From Curvibacter lanceolatus ATCC 14669 (GTDB taxonomy: Bacteria > Pseudomonadota > Gammaproteobacteria > Burkholderiales > Burkholderiaceae_C), in the NCBI RefSeq assembly GCF_000381265.1, contig NZ_KB906254.1, positions 124,001-188,000 of the forward strand: DNA of 64,000 nucleotides, read 5' to 3'. Both the position numbers and the translations under genes were made by a program. A model generated the notes under the pieces. That model was not told the DNA's origin. It did not search any database and saw nothing but the letters and a program-made list of their open reading frames with translations. Shown here one piece after another: positions 41,679-50,949 of this stretch (positions are counted from its first letter, which is position 1; each line of letters starts with the position of its first letter).

Positions 41679-42315
41679 ACCCGTTGCGCCCGGCGTTGAT
41701 GCGGGTGGCGGTGGGCTCACCCGCCACCACCTGGGCACTCAAGGAGACGCTGGCCCCGGGCACCAGCAGGCTGCGGTCGGCCGGTCGGAAGGTGACCACC
41801 GGTGTGCCGTCAGGCACCTGCAGGGTTTTCTGCCCGCCCGCATAGCGCAGTTGCAGGGTGCGCCCGGCGGGCGCGCTCACCACATCGGCCACGGTGGCAT
41901 TGGTCATGGTGCTGTCAGCCTGAAGGTCGAAGGGGCGGTGGCCTTCCCCCAGCCCGCGGGCGGATTCGGGGAACACGGTGAGGGCAATCGCCTGCAGGCT
42001 GCCGTCGGCCTGGGGCAGGGCCGCGGTGCCGATGAAGCTGCCGGCCTGCACCTCGGCCAAGGTGATGGGGTAGACCTCGGCCACGGTGAGCTGGGCGCCC
42101 AGCGCCAGCGTCACGGTGTCGCCCTCGCGGGTCAGCAGGGTGATGTGGTCTGGCGTCACCTTTTGCAAGGTGCCGCGCAGACGCCGAACTTCGGCAGGGG
42201 GCGTCTGGGCCAGCGCATGCTGTGCCAGGAGTGGCCAGGCGGCCAGCCCCCAAAGAAGCTGCCGCCGTTGTACGGAGGCAGGGTGTGCGAGTGGCGAGGG
42301 CGTGGGCTTGTGCAT
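41662..42315 (-). CDS. Exported protein of unknown function (DUF5666-like)
   Basis: 217 residues with a signal peptide holding a twin-arginine pair (QRRQLLWGLAAWPLLAQHALAQ). The mature part is beta-rich and begins VRRLRGTLQKVTPDHITLLTREGDTVTLALG, a pattern of short barrel repeats seen in DUF5666 and other OB-like periplasmic domains. ATG 42315 has AGGAAAG directly upstream and is preferred over TTG 42339. The 3' end overlaps the convergent LuxR gene. Function unknown. Confidence 0.7.
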   Translation of the reverse strand: MHKPTPSPLAHPASVQRRQLLWGLAAWPLLAQHALAQTPPAEVRRLRGTLQKVTPDHITLLTREGDTVTLALGAQLTVAEVYPITLAEVQAGSFIGTAALPQADGSLQAIALTVFPESARGLGEGHRPFDLQADSTMTNATVADVVSAPAGRTLQLRYAGGQKTLQVPDGTPVVTFRPADRSLLVPGASVSLSAQVVAGEPTATRINAGRNGFKLPY

Positions 42316-42449
42316 GGCTTTCCTGGCGACGGTGGTCAACGCAGTTTAGGGGCGCGCGCCAGCCGGGTCAGAAGCAGGGTTTTGCTGCGGCGCGCGCGTG
42401 CTGCCTTGGCCCTCTTGCAAAGCGCCGGCCCATCCCCAATTGCAGGACC

Positions 42450-42800
42450 ATGAACACCCTGCGAACCGACTTCACTCCGCTGGCCGTCCTGGCACAAATG
42501 CTGGACCGGCTCGACACGTCCCCCAAGGCTGCTGACCCGCTGCAGTACAGGCTGCTGGCCCAGCGCGCCACGCAGATGCTGCACGACCTCAGCGACCGCG
42601 CCGAAACCCAGGAGGGCCTGCAGGCCCTGCTGCGCAAGAGCCCGGCCCTGACGCTGCTGTACGAAAACCTGCACTACGGCGAAGCCGGCCTGTGCCGTGC
42701 CCCGCTGGCACAGGCGGTCGAGGCCGAGGTGGCCACACGTCAATTGCTGGGCCGTCTGGGCAAGCCAGCGGCCAGCCGCGAGCCCGGGGCCCCGGCATGA
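42450..42800 (+). CDS. Hypothetical 116-residue protein upstream of trxC
   Basis: I do not recognise a family. The product is helical (FTPLAVLAQMLDRLDTSPKAADPLQYRLLAQRATQMLHDLSDR), soluble, with a single cysteine and no export signal. Its stop overlaps the trxC start as ATGA, so it is cotranslated with thioredoxin 2, and a weak GCAGGA sits 3-4 bases before ATG. Codon use fits the neighbours. It may be a partner or stress protein of TrxC, but nothing in the sequence proves it. Confidence 0.68.
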   Translation: MNTLRTDFTPLAVLAQMLDRLDTSPKAADPLQYRLLAQRATQMLHDLSDRAETQEGLQALLRKSPALTLLYENLHYGEAGLCRAPLAQAVEAEVATRQLLGRLGKPAASREPGAPA

Positions 42801-43258
42801 ACTCCAGCGCGACAGTGGCCACGGCGCTGCACGTGGTCTGCCCGCATTGCCACACCACCAACCGGGTGCAACAGGCCCAAATGGGGCAGGCCCCCGACTG
42901 CGGCCAGTGCAAGCAGCCCTTGTTCAGTGGCCACTCGCTGGCGCTGGACGATGTGGCCTTGTTCGAGCGCCACATCGGCCGCAGCCAGGTGCCGGTGCTG
43001 GTCGACTTCTGGGCCCCTTGGTGTGGCCCCTGCCGCATGATGGCGCCCGCCTTCGAGCAGGCGGCACAGCAGCTGGAGCCGCATTTCCGCCTGGCCAAGG
43101 TCAACACCGAGGCGGTGCCGGCCCTGGGCCAGCGCTTTCAGATCCGCAGCATCCCGACCCTGGCCCTGTTCGTGGGCGGCCGCGAGGTGTCCCGCCAGCC
43201 CGGTGCCCTGGGGGCCGCCGACATCGTGCGCTGGGCGCGCCAGCATCACACCGTCTGA
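42797..43258 (+). CDS. trxC: Thioredoxin 2
   Basis: 153 residues. An N-terminal zinc ribbon (VCPHCHTTNRVQQAQMGQAPDCGQC) distinguishes TrxC from TrxA, and the redox site is WCGPC in DFWAPWCGPCRMM, with the cis-Pro in IRSIPTLALFVGG. It reduces protein disulfides, mainly under oxidative stress, and its zinc domain can respond to peroxide. Start overlaps the upstream ORF. Confidence 0.94.
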   Translation: MNSSATVATALHVVCPHCHTTNRVQQAQMGQAPDCGQCKQPLFSGHSLALDDVALFERHIGRSQVPVLVDFWAPWCGPCRMMAPAFEQAAQQLEPHFRLAKVNTEAVPALGQRFQIRSIPTLALFVGGREVSRQPGALGAADIVRWARQHHTV

Positions 43259-43277
43259 TCGCCCCGGCTGACCGGGT

Positions 43278-44564
43278 TCAGCGCACCGCCGGGGCCGCCG
43301 GCAGCCCCCTGAAGGCCGCCGTGCCCAGCAGCAGCATGGCCATGATCGTGCTGTTGACGGCCACAAAGGTCTCAACCTGGTGCAGTTGGGCCCAGGCCGC
43401 CACCGCGCCGGTCACCCACTGCATGAGGGCAATGCCCAGGAACATGGCCATGGTGTAGACCGCCAGGGCCCGCCCCGTGAGTTCGGGCGGGTACGAGGCG
43501 CGTACATCGGCGTACTGCAAGATGATGAAGCCGCAGCCAAAGCCGATCACCAGGCTGGCCAGCACGCTCAGCCAGGCCAGGGGCGACCAGGCCAGCAGGC
43601 CGAACAACAGCGCCAGCATGGTGCTGAAGCCGATGATCCAGCGCCGTCGCCGGGCCCCCTCCAGCTGCAGTCGTCCGAACAGCGGCGGCCCGAACAAGCC
43701 CACCACCGACACGGCCAGCGCCACGTTGCCGCATTGCACCAGGCTGAAGCCGTGGCGTTGCAGCAGCATCGGGCCCAGCCACAGCCCGCGCAAGCTGATG
43801 AACGAGGCGTAGGTGACCGAGGCCAGCGCCAGGATGCCCCAGGTGTGGGGCAGGGCCAGCAGGCGTGCCGCACTGCGCAGGGCCTGGGGGACCGACTCGG
43901 TCGGGTGGGCTTCAGTGGATTCAGCGACTTTCGGCGCTTCGGGCTCGCGCACCCCCACCCAGGCGCAACACCAAGCCAGGGCCGAGCCCCCGCCCAGCAC
44001 CGCAAAGCCTGCGCGCCACGAGCTCAGCTCGATCAGCCAGGCCAGTGGTGTGCCCGTGATCAGCAGGCCCAGGCCCCCCAGGCCCATGACCAGGCCCGAC
44101 ACCGCCGCAAAACGCTCCACCGGAAAGCGGCGCGCGATGTACACCGTGCAGACCAGAAACGCCGGCGCACAACCGGCCCCGATCAGGGCCTGGCCCAGCA
44201 ACAGGGTGCCCAGGCCTGGGGCCAGTGCCGACACGATGGAGCCGAGCACGGTGAGCGGCATGGCCAGCAGGAGGGTGCGGCGGATGCCGTACAGATCGAT
44301 GCTGATGCCCATGAAGATCTGCAAGGCCCCGAAGGCGAAATGGAAAATGCCCGCAAACAGCCCCAGCTGACCGGTCGACAGGTCGAACTCGGCCTGCAGC
44401 GGCGCGGCCATCATCGCGGCCACCGTGCGGTAAGCCTGGCTGAGCGTGAAGCCCAGGCACAGGGTGAGCAGCATCACCCAGAGCTGGCGCTGCTGGCCCG
44501 CCAGGGCCGCGGGGTTGGGATGCGCGTGGGTGGGCTGTGGGGTGGGTGGGGATGGCGCGGGCAT
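43278..44564 (-). CDS. MFS transporter
   Basis: 428 residues with twelve hydrophobic helices; the start at ATG 44564 gives a short Pro-rich cytoplasmic tail and then LWVMLLTLCLGFTLSQAYRTV. A central cytoplasmic loop (EAPKVAESTEAHPTESV) divides the two halves. Motif A of the first half reads ISIDLYGIRRTLLLA, a weak match. It may be an exporter or a sugar/organic-acid permease; the substrate is unknown. It is the last gene after serB on the minus strand. Confidence 0.82.
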   Translation of the reverse strand: MPAPSPPTPQPTHAHPNPAALAGQQRQLWVMLLTLCLGFTLSQAYRTVAAMMAAPLQAEFDLSTGQLGLFAGIFHFAFGALQIFMGISIDLYGIRRTLLLAMPLTVLGSIVSALAPGLGTLLLGQALIGAGCAPAFLVCTVYIARRFPVERFAAVSGLVMGLGGLGLLITGTPLAWLIELSSWRAGFAVLGGGSALAWCCAWVGVREPEAPKVAESTEAHPTESVPQALRSAARLLALPHTWGILALASVTYASFISLRGLWLGPMLLQRHGFSLVQCGNVALAVSVVGLFGPPLFGRLQLEGARRRRWIIGFSTMLALLFGLLAWSPLAWLSVLASLVIGFGCGFIILQYADVRASYPPELTGRALAVYTMAMFLGIALMQWVTGAVAAWAQLHQVETFVAVNSTIMAMLLLGTAAFRGLPAAPAVR

Positions 44565-44641
44565 CGCGCCATTCTGGCGGCAGAGCGACAGCCCCACTGT
44601 CACCCGGGTTCAACGCGGGCCCGGGCGACTGAGCGCCCGGT

Positions 44642-45367
44642 TCAACCCTGGCGGCTGAGTTCGAGCAGGCGGTCCAGGCCGCCCTGGTTGATGGCCACCA
44701 TGGCCTCGGCGCGCACGCGCGGCTTGGCGTGGTAGGCCACCGACAGGCCGGCCACGCCCATCATGGGCAGGTCGTTGGCGCCGTCGCCCATGGCGATGGT
44801 CTGGCTGGCGGGGATGCCCATCAGGGTGCTCACCTCGAGCAGGGTGCGGCGTTTTTCGGCGCCGTCGCAGATGTCGCCCCAGGGCTGGTCGACCATGCGG
44901 CCCGTCAGCACGCCGTCCTGCACTTCGAGCACGTTGGAGCGCGCAAAGTCGATGCCCAGGCGTGCCCGGATGCGGTCGGTGAAGAAGGTGAAGCCGCCGC
45001 TGACCAGCAGCACCCTGAGGCCGGCGGCCTTGCAGGCCGCGACCAGCTCGGCGGCCCCGGGGTTGAGCTGCAGGCGCTGCTCGTACACCTGCAGCATGTG
45101 GGCCTCGGTCACGCCCTTGAGCAGGGCCACGCGCTGGCGCAGGCTTTCTTTGTAGTCGGTGATCTCGCCGCGCATGGCGGCTTCGGTGATGGCGGCCACC
45201 TCGGCCTTGCGGCCGGCGGCGTCGGCGATCTCGTCCACGCACTCGATGTTGATCAGGGTGGAATCCATGTCGAAGGCGATCAGCTTGTAGGCGCTGAGGT
45301 CGAACGGGGGCGTGAAGCCCTGGATCACGAGGCCGGGGGCGAATTCTTGGGTGCTCATGGGTGCCAT
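44642..45367 (-). CDS. serB: Phosphoserine phosphatase
   Basis: 241 residues of the HAD superfamily. Motif I is FDMDSTLINIECVDEIAD (Asp nucleophile near residue 32), motif II LLVSGGFTFFTDRI, and motif IV GDGANDLPMMGVAGLSVAYHAKPRV. This makes serine from phosphoserine. It is the single-domain form; the longer enzyme with an ACT domain is absent. Two possible starts (45367, 45358) differ by three residues. Confidence 0.92.
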   Translation of the reverse strand: MAPMSTQEFAPGLVIQGFTPPFDLSAYKLIAFDMDSTLINIECVDEIADAAGRKAEVAAITEAAMRGEITDYKESLRQRVALLKGVTEAHMLQVYEQRLQLNPGAAELVAACKAAGLRVLLVSGGFTFFTDRIRARLGIDFARSNVLEVQDGVLTGRMVDQPWGDICDGAEKRRTLLEVSTLMGIPASQTIAMGDGANDLPMMGVAGLSVAYHAKPRVRAEAMVAINQGGLDRLLELSRQG

Positions 45368-45436
45368 GCGGATTGGGTGTGTTCTGCGAAATAGAGTGTG
45401 ATTTTGCCTGCTCAGGTCAGCGGCTCAGCTGTCCCT

Positions 45437-46078
45437 TCAGGGGCGCTTGAGGTACAGCCCATCCGACCAGGTGGCCAGCCATTGCGGGCGGAAGGCCACG
45501 AAGATGGCGGTCAGCATGCCGGTCATGAAGCCGTCGGCCCAGGCCATGAGCCAGTGGGCAATGACCGAGAGGTCGCTGCCGACGCCGGGCAGCTCGTGGC
45601 CCAGCCACTGGCCCAGCAAGGTGGCGGCGAAGTTGCACAGCACCGTGCCCAGAAAGGCCCGGCCCAGGGTGTAGACGAAGAGGTGGGGCCCGATCCAGCG
45701 CCGGATCGCCGCGCCCAGCAACAGGGCCAGGGTGGCGGGCAGAACGCCTTGCCAGAAGGCCATGTCGATCACCGCAGCCGGGGGCAGTTTGGCCAGCAGG
45801 CCGGCCAGGATGGCCACCCCGGTGAGCACCGGCACCGCCAGCGGCCAACCCAGCATCAGCAGGGCCAGGCAAGCGCCCGACCACTGCAGTTGCAGCGGCA
45901 TGGCGTGCAGCGAGGGCAGGGCCCACAGGCCCGGCAGCAGCACCAGGCAGCCCAGCACCGGCGACAGCAGGGCGCTGCCGGCCATCAGCCGCCAGGGCCG
46001 CAGCCACAGGGCCAGCAGCAGGGCGGCGGCGAGCAGGCCGGCTTCCAGGTCCAGCAGCCAGGGCAGGGCAGTTTCCAT
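45437..46078 (-). CDS. CbiM-like energy-coupling permease protein, orphan
   Basis: 213 residues with six hydrophobic helices. The C-terminal HWLMAWADGFMTGMLTAIFVAFRPQWLATW has the pattern of the metal-permease (CbiM/NikM) family used for Co or Ni uptake. No CbiN, CbiQ or ATPase genes are next to it, so it may work with components elsewhere or have another role. It starts 15 bases after mfd ends, on the same strand, and lies directly upstream of serB. Confidence 0.72.
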   Translation of the reverse strand: METALPWLLDLEAGLLAAALLLALWLRPWRLMAGSALLSPVLGCLVLLPGLWALPSLHAMPLQLQWSGACLALLMLGWPLAVPVLTGVAILAGLLAKLPPAAVIDMAFWQGVLPATLALLLGAAIRRWIGPHLFVYTLGRAFLGTVLCNFAATLLGQWLGHELPGVGSDLSVIAHWLMAWADGFMTGMLTAIFVAFRPQWLATWSDGLYLKRP

Positions 46079-46093
46079 GGCAGGCCCCGTGGA

Positions 46094-49000
46094 TCAGGCC
46101 ACGGCCAGGGGTTGGCCCAGCTGGCGCAGGATGTCGCGCACGGCCTGAGCGCGGTCCTTGGGGTCTTTCACCTCGCGTTCGATGCGCAGCTTCTCGTTGC
46201 CCGCGAGCTTGATGTGGCGGTGCTTCTGGATCAGCTCGATGATGCGCATCGGGTCGATCGGCGGGCTGGGCTTGAAGGTGATGGTGATGACGCCCGGGGC
46301 GGCATCGACCTTGACCACGCCGTAGGGCGCACTCAGCACGCGCAGGCGGTGCACGTCGATCAGGGTCTGGGCCTGGGCGGGCAGCTTGCCGAAGCGGTCG
46401 ACGATCTCTTCGAGCAGGGTGTCGATCTGGTCGGGGGTGCGGGCCGTTGCCAGCTTCTTGTAGAACGACAGGCGCAGGTGCACGTCGCCGCAGTAGTCGT
46501 CGGGCAGCAGGGCCGGGGCGTGCAGGTTGATGTCGGTGGTGACCGACAGCGGGGCCAGCAGGTCGGGCTCCTTGCCGGCCTTCAGGCTGCGCACGGCCTC
46601 GGACAGCATCTCGTTGTAGAGCTGGAAACCCACCTCAAGCATGTTGCCGCTCTGGTTTTCGCCCAGCACCTCGCCGGCGCCGCGGATCTCCAGGTCGTGC
46701 ATGGCCAGGTAAAAGCCGCTGCCCAGTTCTTCCATGGCCTGGATGGCCTCCAGGCGCTGGGCGGCGTGCTTGGTCAGGCCTTCGATGTCGGGCACCATCA
46801 GGTAGGCATAGGCCTGGTGGTGGCTGCGGCCCACGCGGCCGCGCAGCTGGTGCAGCTGGGCCAGGCCGAACTTGTCGGCGCGGCTCATCACGATGGTGTT
46901 GGCGCTGGGCACGTCGATGCCGGTCTCGATGATGGTGGAGCACAGCAGCAGGTTGAAGCGCTGGGCCACGAAGTCGCGCATCACGCGCTCCAGCTCGCGC
47001 TCGGGCATCTGGCCGTGGGCGATGGCGATGCGGGCCTCGGGCAGGATTTCTTCAAGCTTCTGGCGCCGGTTCTCGATGGTCTCGACCTCGTTGTGCAGAA
47101 AGTAGACCTGGCCGCCGCGCTTGAGCTCGCGCAGCACGGCTTCGCGGATCACGCCGGTGCCTTCGTTGCGCACAAAGGTCTTGATGGCCAGACGGCGTTG
47201 CGGCGCGGTGGCGATCACGCTGAGGTCGCGCAGGCCTTCCAGGGCCATGCCCAGGGTGCGGGGGATGGGGGTGGCGGTGAGGGTGAGCACGTCGACCTCG
47301 GCGCGCAGGGCCTTCATGGCCTCTTTGTGGCGTACGCCAAAGCGGTGCTCCTCGTCGATGATCAGCAAGCCCAGGTTCTTGAACTTGACGCTTTCGCTGA
47401 GCAGCTTGTGGGTGCCCACCACAATGTCGACCGTGCCTTCGGCGATGCCCTTGGCGGCGGCGCTGATCTCCTTGGCCGAGCGGAAGCGGCTCATCTCGGC
47501 GATCTTCACGGGCCATTTGGCAAAGCGGTCGACCAGGGTCTGGTAGTGCTGTTCGGCCAGCAGGGTGGTGGGGGCCAGAAAGGCCACCTGGCGCCCGCCG
47601 GTGACGGCCACGAAGGCGGCGCGCAGGGCCACCTCGGTCTTGCCGAAGCCCACGTCGCCGCAGACCAGGCGGTCCATGGGGCGGGGGCTGATCATGTCCT
47701 GGACCACGGCATGGATGGCGGCGCGCTGGTCGGCGGTCTCTTCAAAGCCGAAGTCGTTGGCGAACACCTCGTAGTCTTGCGGCGAGTAGCGGAAGGCATG
47801 GCCTTCGCGGGCGGCGCGGCGGGCGTAGATGTTGAGCAGCTCGGCCGCGGCATCGCGCACCTGTTCGGCGGCGCGGCGTTTGGCCTTGTCCCATTGGCCG
47901 CTGCCCAACTTGTGCAGCGGGGCCTCGTCGGCGCTCACGCCGGTGTAGCGGCTGATCTGCTGCAGCTGGCTGACGGGCACGTAGAGCACGGCCTTGTCGG
48001 CGTACTCCAGGTGCAAAAATTCTTGCATGGCGGGCGTGCCGTCGGTGTTCTTGCCCTGGCCCAGGTCCATGTTGACCAGGCCACGGTAGCGCCCGATGCC
48101 GTGCTGGGCGTGCACCACGGGGTCGCCCACGTTGAGCTCGGCCAGGTCCTTGATCAGGGCTTCGACGTCGCTGACCTGCTCCTGCTTCTTGCGCCGGCGG
48201 GTGGTGGCGCCGGCGGCGAAGAGCTCGGTCTCGGTGACGAAGTCGATGCCCGGGGCGAGCCAGCGAAAGCCCACGGTGAGGGCCGCGGTGGCAATGCCCA
48301 GGGGCTCGGTGGTCTCGGCCTCGAACTCGGCCAGCGAATCGAAGGCCGGTGGGTTGACACCCCCGGCGCGCAGGAAGTCGAGCAGGCTTTCACGCCGGCC
48401 ATCGCTTTCGGCCAGCAGCAGCACGCGCTGCGTGCCCGGGCTGCTCAGGTGGGCCTTGAGGCGTGCCAGCGGGTCTTCGGTGCCGCGCAGCACCGACAGG
48501 TCGCCCAGCTTTTGCACGCTGGCGCTGTCGTCGCTGTCGTCACTGTTGGCCTTTTCAGGGCTTTGGGGGCTTTCAGGGCGGATGGAGAGTTGGGCGTGCT
48601 CGTTGGCCCGGCCGTAGAACTGCTCCATGCTCAGGAACAGGGCCTCGGGGGGCAGGGCGGGCCGGTCGGGGTCGCCCTGGATCAGGCGGAAGCGGTCTCG
48701 GGTGTCTTGCCAGAAGCGCTGGAAGGCGGGCTCCAGGTCGCCATGCAGCACCACGGTGGCGTCGGTGCCCAAGTAGTCGAACACGGTGGCCGTGTCGTCG
48801 AAGAACAGCGGCAGGTAGTACTCGATACCTGCCGTGGCCACGCCGTTGCCCATGTCCTTGTAGACGCGGCTCTTGGTGGGGTCGCCCTCCAGCAGCTCGC
48901 GCCAACGGCTGCGGAATTTGGCGCGGGCCGCGTCGTCCATGGGGAACTCGCGCCCGGGCAGCAGGCGCACCTCGGGCACGGGATAGAGGCTGCGCTGGCT

Positions 49001-49603
49001 GTCGGGGTCGAAGGTGCGGATGGAGTCGATCTCGTCATCGAACAGGTCCACCCGGAAGGGCATGGCCGAGCCCATCGGGAACAGATCGATCAGGCCACCG
49101 CGCACGGCGTATTCACCCGGGCTGACCACCTGCGTGACGTGGCTGTAGCCGGCCAGGGTGAGCTGGCTCTTGAGCTTGGCCTCGTCGAGCTTTTGCTTGA
49201 CCTTGAAGTGGAAGGTGTAGCCCGCCAGGAACGAGGGCGGTGCCACCCGGTACAGCGCGGTGGTGGCCGGCACGATGACCACGTCGGCCCCGGTGTCCTT
49301 GTCGCGCTGCTGGATGCGCCACAGCGTGGCCAGGCGCTCGGAGATCAGGTCCTGGTGGGGCGAGAAGGTGTCGTAGGGCAGGGTTTCCCAGTCGGGAAAC
49401 AGCGCGCAGCGCAGACCAGGGGCAAAGAAGGCGATCTCGTCGATCAGGCGCTGGGCATCGCTGGCGTCGGCGGTGACGATGGCGGTGGGGCGGCCGGCGG
49501 CTTTTTCGCGCAAGCCCAGGCGGGCCAGCAACAAGGCATCGGCGGAGCCCACGGGGCGGGGCAGGGTGAAACGTTTTCCGGGCGAGAGTTTGGGCAGTTC
49601 CAT
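46094..49603 (-). CDS. mfd: Transcription-repair coupling factor
   Basis: 1169 residues, the usual Mfd size. It displaces RNA polymerase stalled at lesions and recruits UvrA. The order is a UvrB-like N-terminal part (ALFPDWETLPYDTFSPHQDLIS), the RNA polymerase-interacting domain, and then the translocase with Walker A GDVGFGKTEVALRAAF, PTTLLAEQHYQTL, Walker B IIDEEHRFG, TLTATPIPRTLGMAL and QLRGRVGRSHHQAYAYL, followed by the C-terminal autoinhibitory domain. The start ATG 49603 is taken because the longer frame begins at TTG. A long antisense ORF covers it; that frame is a shadow. Confidence 0.96.
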   Translation of the reverse strand: MELPKLSPGKRFTLPRPVGSADALLLARLGLREKAAGRPTAIVTADASDAQRLIDEIAFFAPGLRCALFPDWETLPYDTFSPHQDLISERLATLWRIQQRDKDTGADVVIVPATTALYRVAPPSFLAGYTFHFKVKQKLDEAKLKSQLTLAGYSHVTQVVSPGEYAVRGGLIDLFPMGSAMPFRVDLFDDEIDSIRTFDPDSQRSLYPVPEVRLLPGREFPMDDAARAKFRSRWRELLEGDPTKSRVYKDMGNGVATAGIEYYLPLFFDDTATVFDYLGTDATVVLHGDLEPAFQRFWQDTRDRFRLIQGDPDRPALPPEALFLSMEQFYGRANEHAQLSIRPESPQSPEKANSDDSDDSASVQKLGDLSVLRGTEDPLARLKAHLSSPGTQRVLLLAESDGRRESLLDFLRAGGVNPPAFDSLAEFEAETTEPLGIATAALTVGFRWLAPGIDFVTETELFAAGATTRRRKKQEQVSDVEALIKDLAELNVGDPVVHAQHGIGRYRGLVNMDLGQGKNTDGTPAMQEFLHLEYADKAVLYVPVSQLQQISRYTGVSADEAPLHKLGSGQWDKAKRRAAEQVRDAAAELLNIYARRAAREGHAFRYSPQDYEVFANDFGFEETADQRAAIHAVVQDMISPRPMDRLVCGDVGFGKTEVALRAAFVAVTGGRQVAFLAPTTLLAEQHYQTLVDRFAKWPVKIAEMSRFRSAKEISAAAKGIAEGTVDIVVGTHKLLSESVKFKNLGLLIIDEEHRFGVRHKEAMKALRAEVDVLTLTATPIPRTLGMALEGLRDLSVIATAPQRRLAIKTFVRNEGTGVIREAVLRELKRGGQVYFLHNEVETIENRRQKLEEILPEARIAIAHGQMPERELERVMRDFVAQRFNLLLCSTIIETGIDVPSANTIVMSRADKFGLAQLHQLRGRVGRSHHQAYAYLMVPDIEGLTKHAAQRLEAIQAMEELGSGFYLAMHDLEIRGAGEVLGENQSGNMLEVGFQLYNEMLSEAVRSLKAGKEPDLLAPLSVTTDINLHAPALLPDDYCGDVHLRLSFYKKLATARTPDQIDTLLEEIVDRFGKLPAQAQTLIDVHRLRVLSAPYGVVKVDAAPGVITITFKPSPPIDPMRIIELIQKHRHIKLAGNEKLRIEREVKDPKDRAQAVRDILRQLGQPLAVA

Positions 49604-49621
49604 GGCGTCCAGCAATGGCAA

Positions 49622-49651
49622 ACACCCCCCGTGGCAAATGACGGGGGGTGT
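49622..49651. promoter_or_regulatory. Inverted repeat between mfd and ispD
   Basis: ACACCCCCCGT (49622-49632), an 8-base loop and ACGGGGGGTGT (49641-49651) form a perfect 11-bp stem in the 80-bp gap of the divergent mfd and ispD genes. It may be an operator for either gene or a barrier between them. Confidence 0.5.
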
Positions 49652-49665
49652 GCATGCAGGGATTT

Positions 49666-49671
49666 TAGAAT
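49666..49671 (+). promoter_or_regulatory. Candidate -10 box of ispD
   Basis: TAGAAT at 49666-49671 matches the -10 consensus and would start transcription near 49678. Only about 6 bases then precede the ispD ATG at 49684, without a ribosome site, so the message may be nearly leaderless. No good -35 is seen; the G-run of the inverted repeat lies there. Confidence 0.35.
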
Positions 49672-49683
49672 GGGCGACCTGAT

Positions 49684-50451
49684 ATGACCGATCTCACACC
49701 TCAAAACCCCCCTTCGCCACTGGCCTCATCCCCAGCCTCGCCCCCGACGTCACCTCGATGCTGGGTGCTCATCCCCTGCGCGGGCTCGGGCTCGCGGGCC
49801 GGTTCGGCCGGCCCCAAGCAATACCAGCCACTGGCCGGGCAGCCCCTGGTGGCCCACACCCTGGCGGCGTTTGCGGCCACGCCTGGGCTGGCCGGCGTGC
49901 TGGTGGTGGTGGCCTCGGGCGACAACACCCTGGAGCAGGCCGGCCTGGCCGAGGGCTGCCATGTGGCCGATTGCGGGGGCGCTTCACGCGCCGAGAGCGT
50001 GCTGAACGGCCTGGGGGTGCTCAGCACCCTGGGCGCGGTGGCCGACGACTGGGTGCTGGTGCATGACGCTGCGCGTTGCCTGATCACCCCGACCCAGGTA
50101 CGGGCCTTGATCGAGGCCTGCTGGAACGACCCTGTGGGTGGTCTGCTGGCCCAGCCGCTGGCAGACACGCTCAAAAGCGGTGCTGCGGGCCGGGTGGCCG
50201 CCACGCTGGACCGGCAGGACAAATGGCTGGCGCAGACGCCGCAGATGTTCCGCCTGGGCCTGTTGCAGCAGGCGCTGAACGCCAGCGGACTGGCCGTGAC
50301 GGATGAGGCCGCAGCGGTCGAGGCGCTGGGCTTTTCGCCCTTGCTGGTGCCGGCGGCCGGGGTCAATTTCAAGGTGACCTACCCCGATGACTTCACCTTG
50401 GCGGCGGCCGTGTTGCAGGCCCGCCAGGCCGTGCTGGAGGCCAAGCCATGA
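49684..50451 (+). CDS. ispD: 2-C-methyl-D-erythritol 4-phosphate cytidylyltransferase
   Basis: 255 residues. It makes CDP-ME from MEP and CTP in the isoprenoid MEP pathway. The CTP-binding motif [24 protein letters not shown] is at residues 31-54, [11 protein letters not shown] near 121, ADTLKSG near 159, and the C-terminal [12 protein letters not shown] ends the fold. About 25 residues (Pro/Ser-rich) precede the family start; they may be real or reflect an upstream start choice. The stop overlaps ispF by ATGA. Confidence 0.92.
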   Translation: MTDLTPQNPPSPLASSPASPPTSPRCWVLIPCAGSGSRAGSAGPKQYQPLAGQPLVAHTLAAFAATPGLAGVLVVVASGDNTLEQAGLAEGCHVADCGGASRAESVLNGLGVLSTLGAVADDWVLVHDAARCLITPTQVRALIEACWNDPVGGLLAQPLADTLKSGAAGRVAATLDRQDKWLAQTPQMFRLGLLQQALNASGLAVTDEAAAVEALGFSPLLVPAAGVNFKVTYPDDFTLAAAVLQARQAVLEAKP

Positions 50452-50924
50452 AGCTGCGTGTGGGCGAGGGCTGGGATGTGCATGCGCTGGTGCCCGGGCG
50501 CAAGCTGATTCTGGGCGGGGTGGAGGTGCCCCACACATTGGGTCTGCTGGGCCACTCCGACGCCGATGTGCTCCTGCATGCCATCACCGATGCCTTGCTG
50601 GGCGCCGCCGGGCTGGGCGACATTGGCCGGCATTTTCCGGACACGGATGCACGTTTCAAGGGCGCTGATTCGACGGTGCTGCTGGCCGAGGCGGCACGCC
50701 GTGTGCAGGCCCAGGGCTGGCGCATCAACAACATCGACAGCACCGTGATTGCACAGGCGCCCAAGCTGATGCCCCACATCCCGGCCATGTGCGAGCGCAT
50801 TGCTGCGGTGCTGGGCCTGGAGGTGTCGCAGGTGAACGTGAAGGCCAAGACGGCCGAGAAACTGGGCCCGGTGGGCCAGGGCCTGAGCATGGAAGCCCGG
50901 GCCGTGGTGCTGTTGCTGGGCTGA
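50448..50924 (+). CDS. ispF: 2-C-methyl-D-erythritol 2,4-cyclodiphosphate synthase
   Basis: 158 residues, the normal IspF length. The zinc ligands Asp and His are in GEGWDVHAL near residues 8-11 and His near 43 in [31 protein letters not shown]; the C-terminal [16 protein letters not shown] is the substrate-binding end. It cyclises CDP-ME2P to MEcPP right after IspD-IspE. The genes overlap (ATGA), the usual ispDF arrangement. Confidence 0.95.
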   Translation: MKLRVGEGWDVHALVPGRKLILGGVEVPHTLGLLGHSDADVLLHAITDALLGAAGLGDIGRHFPDTDARFKGADSTVLLAEAARRVQAQGWRINNIDSTVIAQAPKLMPHIPAMCERIAAVLGLEVSQVNVKAKTAEKLGPVGQGLSMEARAVVLLLG

Positions 50925-50949
50925 GCAGACCGCTACAACAGGCCTTTGC

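Noticed and set aside
45398-49687. Open frame of 1429 codons on the plus strand across mfd
   Set aside because: It is antisense to the clearly homologous mfd gene and is Gly/His/Gln/Ala-rich, as expected for the frame opposite a GC3-rich gene. No ribosome site or family.
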